Below are positions 31,444-32,338 of a stretch of 32,338 nucleotides of DNA, in pieces (positions within the stretch are counted from its first letter, which is position 1; each line of letters starts with the position of its first letter). Location: the NCBI GenBank assembly GCA_002320595.1, contig DCKB01000030.1, positions 1-32,338 of the forward strand, read 5' to 3'. Origin of the DNA: Christensenella sp. UBA1685 (lineage in GTDB: Bacteria; Bacillota; Clostridia; Christensenellales; CAG-138). The position numbers and the translations under genes are program-made. The notes under the pieces are model-generated. The model saw nothing but the letters and a program-made list of their open reading frames with translations. It made no database searches and was not told the DNA's origin.

Positions 31444-32126
31444 CCGATCACATCCTCTCTTAACATTCCTGTAGCAGCAGGATACCCGTTTGCCCGGAGC
31501 ACCCGGGCGATTGCTTCCCCACGGGCGCGCAGTTGCGGAGTATCCGCCTGATTGAGCAGCGCAAGCGCAGGGCAGGAAACGCCGCAATGCGCAAACGCAC
31601 GCAGCATCAGGCGTGCAATATCCTCCTCCGCAATGCGGTGCGCGGGGGGCAAGCCGGAAAGCTCATGCCGGTGCAGCACCTCCGCTGCGGGCCTGTCGAG
31701 CGCGGAAAGCCCGGCCACCTGAATGAGCAGATCTGTCCCTGCCGGGATACAGGGCTCGTCCGCCCGGTGCCATTTCAGCGGCAAGCGCCGGGAACCGTCC
31801 GCTTCGCAAAGCACATGTCCGAACGATTTGCGTGCCGCCACAAGAAATTTCGGCGAAAGGCCGACCATCTTTTCGCTTTCGGCTGGGTAACCAGCCAACA
31901 CGAGCGTCCCGGGCCGCGCAGCGGCGGCGAGCTCTTCCGGCGCGGAGGGCGCGCAAAAGGCGACATCCGAAGGTGGCGGCCAGGCAAGATGGGTGGTGGT
32001 TGTAAGCAGCACGGCGGCTCCGGAGGCCGCAAGCTGCTGCCCCAGCTTGAAAAGGAGCGTTGTCTTGCCGCCGCCGCCGATGACGGCGGCAAGTTTCGGC
32101 GGGGGACAGGGCAGGGAAAGGCGCAT
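31431..32126 (-). CDS. yqeC: Selenium cofactor biosynthesis protein YqeC
   Basis: A 231-residue P-loop protein of the YqeC family. The Walker A-type motif GGGGKTTLLFKLG lies at about residues 17-29 (AAVIGGGGKTT). It is followed by LLTTTTHLAWPP, a Walker B-like VLCEADGSRRLPLKWH (about 104-119) and NQADTPQLRARGEAIARVLR near the C-terminus. Length is typical. The ATG at 32126 has an AGGAGGA site. The gene is translated before yqeB with a 13-base overlap. YqeC and YqeB are phylogenetic markers of selenium-dependent molybdenum hydroxylases. The enzymes they serve are not in this window. Confidence 0.92.
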   Translation of the reverse strand: MRLSLPCPPPKLAAVIGGGGKTTLLFKLGQQLAASGAAVLLTTTTHLAWPPPSDVAFCAPSAPEELAAAARPGTLVLAGYPAESEKMVGLSPKFLVAARKSFGHVLCEADGSRRLPLKWHRADEPCIPAGTDLLIQVAGLSALDRPAAEVLHRHELSGLPPAHRIAEEDIARLMLRAFAHCGVSCPALALLNQADTPQLRARGEAIARVLRANGYPAATGMLREDVIGCWF

Positions 32127-32156
32127 GAGGTTCCTCCTGTTGCGGAAACTTTTTTA

Positions 32157-32185
32157 ATCATACTATATTTTTCGCAAAATGCCAA
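32157..32185 (-). promoter_or_regulatory. Sigma-A promoter of yqeC-yqeB
   Basis: On the minus strand TTGGCA (32180-32185), a 17-base spacer and TATGAT (32157-32162) lie about 30 bases upstream of the yqeC start. Confidence 0.65.
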
Positions 32186-32295
32186 TGCAGGCGCAGAAGA
32201 AGACAATCCATTTTGGGTGTAGGATTACAATACATCTTGGACAGCGGTAAGAAAAAGGATGAAGGATTCGCACGAATCGGTTATTGTGAGTTTAG

Positions 32296-32338
32296 GAAAA
32301 ACAACAAAGACCGAAAGGAAGTGCAAATCCCTCATGGC
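32296..32338 (+). promoter_or_regulatory. Possible start of a cobalamin-riboswitch-like core
   Basis: GACCGAAAGGAAGTGCAAATCC at the right edge resembles the GGAA...GUGCAAAUCC segment of cobalamin riboswitch cores. A hairpin (GATTC/GAATC, 32266-32279) precedes it. The rest of the core (the CGG and GCCACUGU part) would lie beyond the window, so this cannot be tested here. Confidence 0.3.

Noticed and set aside
31444..31587. Extended N-terminus of YqeB
   Set aside because: The added residues are out-of-frame yqeC sequence. The family N-terminus begins at 31443.
1..32338. CRISPR array, rRNA genes or prophage structural genes
   Set aside because: I looked for regularly spaced repeats, rRNA-like sequence and phage genes on both strands and saw none. 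The only repeat-like arrays are the short motifs at 24270-24324 and the hairpin element at 3796-3987.

Overview
The window reads as a GC-rich chromosomal segment of an anaerobic Bacillota/Clostridia-type bacterium. The evidence is strong AGGAGG-type ribosome binding sites, a T-box leader on valS, sigma-A promoters (TTGACA/TATAAT type), a flotillin/NfeD pair, a DUF1836 regulator, an electron-bifurcation-type NuoE/NuoF gene set with a sensory-type [FeFe] hydrogenase-like protein, and the YqeB/YqeC selenium-molybdenum accessory pair. Gene content resembles gut Clostridia (Christensenellales- or Oscillospirales-like). That placement is inference, not something the sequence proves.

Layout. 1-1680: the 3' part of a large serine recombinase (mobile-element remnant or edge), lacking its catalytic N-terminus, ending in a 16-bp perfect hairpin and followed at once by a tRNA-Leu(CAA) gene. 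1915-3719: two translationally coupled envelope lipoproteins (DUF4349, SIMPL). 3763-3987: a terminator-like hairpin and a 192-bp element made of stacked hairpins with terminal inverted repeats. 3993-6722 (minus): an operon of DUF1836 regulator, NfeD-like protein and flotillin from one near-consensus promoter. 6835-9847: promoter, T-box, valS and terminator. 9979-11126: an AT-richer islet with an XRE repressor and a divergent uncharacterised gene. 11188-12877: a Crp/Fnr regulator divergent from a YdcZ-type transporter, with a 28-bp dyad between them. 13044-20852: a 2602-residue cyclic beta-1,2-glucan synthase-like enzyme. 20900-22825: YgiQ-family radical SAM protein.

22978-29491 is the most interesting region: a nine-gene operon. 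NuoE-like (HydC) and NuoF-like (HydB) diaphorase subunits sit at its two ends. Between them are two DRTGG proteins, two stand-alone HATPase proteins, a PHP-domain protein, a [2Fe-2S] thioredoxin-like protein and a sensory-type [FeFe] hydrogenase-like protein. That protein keeps the four H-cluster cysteines but has alanine in place of the proton-relay cysteine. No catalytic HydA is present in the window. The simplest reading is a NADH-linked flavin/Fe-S module built together with an H2- or redox-sensing signalling cassette.

29643-30431: a ZIP metal transporter behind a DtxR/MntR-like inverted repeat. 30262-32185 (minus): yqeC, yqeB and a small basic protein from one promoter. The last ~100 bases carry a weak resemblance to the start of a cobalamin-riboswitch core, cut off by the window edge.
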